Source: CBDUBU01 sp965365465 (GTDB lineage: Bacteria > Bacteroidota > Rhodothermia > Rhodothermales > DASSAV01). From it: DNA of 7,073 bases. Location of the stretch: the NCBI GenBank assembly GCA_965365465.1, contig CBDUBU010000215.1, positions 1 to 7,073 on the forward strand. The letters are read 5' to 3'. The notes under the pieces were generated by a model. The model was not told the origin of the DNA. It saw only the letters and a list, made by a program, of their open reading frames with translations, and ran no database searches. Below are positions 5,562 through 7,073 of this stretch, in pieces; the first letter of the stretch is position 1, and each line of letters opens with the position of its first letter. A program made the translations under genes and the position numbers.

Positions 5562-7073
5562 TTACCATTGCCCGATGAGAACCTGGAAAGGCTTCAGTTC
5601 TACCTGGAGCCGGTCAGGATTTTCCCCGACGCCCGCGACCTGCGCCTTTTCACCCGAAAGAGGATCGTTCAGTTCGAGTTGACGGGGAAAGGGTTCCTCC
5701 TGCGGGTCGAGGTAAACAGCCGTCCGGCGCGGCTGGTCGCTCAGCGATATGAGAGCGATCACGTTGTTGCCGTCCAAGCGGCGCAGCACCGTAAACACGT
5801 TGGGGTCGTCCGAGCGGACGGCGTGCAGGAGCAGGTCTCCCCCGGCCAGCGCCGGGTATTGCCGCCGGGCCTCAAACAGCTTCCGGTAGTGTGCAAAGAC
5901 GCCGGGGTCCTCGTCGGGCGACGGGCCATGTCCGGGATCTCCGGCAAAGACTTCCGGGATGCCGGTAAAGGCATGGATCGCCTCCATCGCCATGAAACGA
6001 TCCGTATACCCGTTGAAGTGGTAAAACCACGAGGTATCGTGGTTGCGGGCGAAAAACACCCGATTGGCGCCTTCGGGCAACATGGCATACACGCGGCTGA
6101 GGTGCGCCTTGTAGTCCGCCGCCGTCGCCTCGCCCTGCTCCATGCGCTCGATGAATTGCTGGACCGCCTCGGTCTGGTTGTCGTGGCCCAGGTTGGAGAC
6201 GGAATAGAAAACAGGGCCGAATACCTCGCTGAGAAGCACAGCCTCCGGTTTCACCCGGCGCATGGCTTTCAGCATACGATCCATGAGCGCAGACGCCGCC
6301 GTTCCGCTCCGGTATGCCGGGTAAGGCAGCGCCGGGTCCCAGGATGGCCCCTTGAAACTGGCAGCATCCACCCGGTAGCCGTCAATGTCGTACGTGCGCA
6401 GATCATGCAGGACCAGATCGACCATGTACTGCTGGTAGGCTGGAGCCGCCCAGTCGGTCGACATACTTTTCCAGGTCGCGTGCGGGACGATGTTTCCCTG
6501 CTCGTCATGCACGAACAGGTCGGGCCGCTCCTGCATCATCGGGGAGTTGGGGCTGAACCCATGTATCACCATGTCGGACAGCACCCGCATTCCCAGCCGG
6601 TGCGCTTCCTGCACCAGTTCCTGAAGGTCCTGCTGCGTTCCCAGCGCCGGATTGACAGCGTACAGATCGATGGGATGGTAACCGTTGTGCTCGCCGGTCC
6701 AGTGCGGCATCAGATAAAGGGCCGTGAATCCGATCTCACGGTAAAATGGAAGCCTGGATGTGATCTCTTTGAAGCCGCCGGAATAGTAGCGGGGAAACAC
6801 CTCCAGCAACACCATGCTCCGCACCCAGTCGGGCGTATGTGGATTCAGCGGCATTGTTGCTTCCACCATTGCCTGGTACGCTTGCAAGGCATCCCGCAGC
6901 GTGCCTTTTATCGCTTCGATGCGCTGCGTGTCTGAGGGGATGTCAATGCCAGACGGAAGGCGGTAGGCCCTGTAGTTTTCAAAAACGAAGTTGACCCGTT
7001 CTCCATTGCTCGTCAGGATGGGTCGGTAGTTGGTCTCCCCGCCGGTGTCCATCCAGCTTGCGACGGTGGCATT
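5562..7073 (-). CDS. GH13 alpha-amylase-family protein (N-terminus beyond right edge)
   Basis: The frame is open to the window edge, seven codons upstream of the first visible ATG (7052), so the gene is 5'-truncated; 503 residues are visible. Numbering here is from that ATG. Residues 1-70 look like the end of an N-terminal beta-rich or linker domain; the TIM barrel covers about 75-400 and a beta-rich C domain about 405-496. GH13 motifs: GYHPIDLYAVNPALG (124-138); region I LSDMVIHG (D160); region II GYRVDAA with nucleophile D229; region III LLSEVFG with acid/base E276; region IV ARNHD with transition-state stabiliser D339. The three catalytic carboxylates are present, so it should act on alpha-glucosidic bonds. 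Region I is odd: the usual DVVxNH is DMVIHG, losing the conserved Asn-His pair. Subfamily and exact reaction (hydrolase or transferase) cannot be given. Export cannot be judged with the N-terminus missing. The stop codon is 20 bases from the GH97 stop. Confidence 0.92.
   Translation of the reverse strand, partial: NATVASWMDTGGETNYRPILTSNGERVNFVFENYRAYRLPSGIDIPSDTQRIEAIKGTLRDALQAYQAMVEATMPLNPHTPDWVRSMVLLEVFPRYYSGGFKEITSRLPFYREIGFTALYLMPHWTGEHNGYHPIDLYAVNPALGTQQDLQELVQEAHRLGMRVLSDMVIHGFSPNSPMMQERPDLFVHDEQGNIVPHATWKSMSTDWAAPAYQQYMVDLVLHDLRTYDIDGYRVDAASFKGPSWDPALPYPAYRSGTAASALMDRMLKAMRRVKPEAVLLSEVFGPVFYSVSNLGHDNQTEAVQQFIERMEQGEATAADYKAHLSRVYAMLPEGANRVFFARNHDTSWFYHFNGYTDRFMAMEAIHAFTGIPEVFAGDPGHGPSPDEDPGVFAHYRKLFEARRQYPALAGGDLLLHAVRSDDPNVFTVLRRLDGNNVIALISLSDQPRRTAVYLDPQEEPFPRQLELNDPLSGEKAQVAGVGENPDRLQVELKPFQVLIGQW

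Noticed and set aside
3985..5568. Long minus-strand open frame of 527 codons opposite the GH97 gene
   Set aside because: Antisense to a clear GH97 enzyme; composition rich in Arg, Val, His and Gly with no recognisable motif.
5568..6935. Long plus-strand open frame of 455 codons opposite the GH13 gene
   Set aside because: Antisense shadow of a gene with all GH13 catalytic motifs; no protein-like features of its own.
3538..7073. Polysaccharide-utilisation locus (Sus-type)
   Set aside because: Two glycosidase genes are present, but no SusC/SusD pair, sugar transporter or regulator is in the window, and the two genes are convergent rather than in one operon.

Overview
This 7,073-base window is GC-rich chromosomal DNA, probably from a GC-rich lineage of the Bacteroidota/Rhodothermota type. 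The evidence is the family mix: a GH97 glycosidase, a lipoprotein subtilase with a long helical insertion, and genes that lack clear Shine-Dalgarno sites. This placement is inferred from gene content only; there is no rRNA or other marker in the window.

Layout. Positions 1-570 (minus) hold the first 190 codons of a mercuric-reductase-like FAD/NAD(P)H disulfide oxidoreductase that runs off the left edge. Positions 571-770 hold its likely promoter, an inverted repeat over the leader, and a good intrinsic terminator for the gene to its right. Positions 771-1103 (minus) encode a 110-residue protein of no family I recognise, with a CxxC...HxxC metal-site pattern. Positions 1104-1601 are non-coding, with a LacI/cre-like operator palindrome and a degenerate copy of a dispersed intergenic repeat (core TCATCCTGAGCGAA). 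Positions 1602-3278 (minus) encode an S8 subtilisin-like lipoprotein. A divergent spacer of about 260 bases follows. Positions 3538-5541 (plus) encode a secreted GH97 enzyme with retaining-type active-site residues, more like the alpha-galactosidase branch than SusB glucoamylase. Only 20 bases further on, convergent and on the minus strand, lies a GH13 alpha-amylase-family protein (5562 to the right edge), whose N-terminus is outside the window.

How they may work together. The GH97 and GH13 enzymes suggest alpha-glucoside/alpha-galactoside use, with the GH97 enzyme exported. The S8 lipoprotein is a cell-envelope protease divergent from GH97 and need not be functionally linked. No SusC/SusD pair, sugar transporter or regulator is visible, so this is not a demonstrable polysaccharide-utilisation locus. 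I saw no CRISPR array, tRNA, rRNA, insertion sequence or phage gene, and no clearly new multi-gene system. The least explained items are the small CxxC/HxxC gene with its operator-like site, and the altered region I of the GH13 enzyme.
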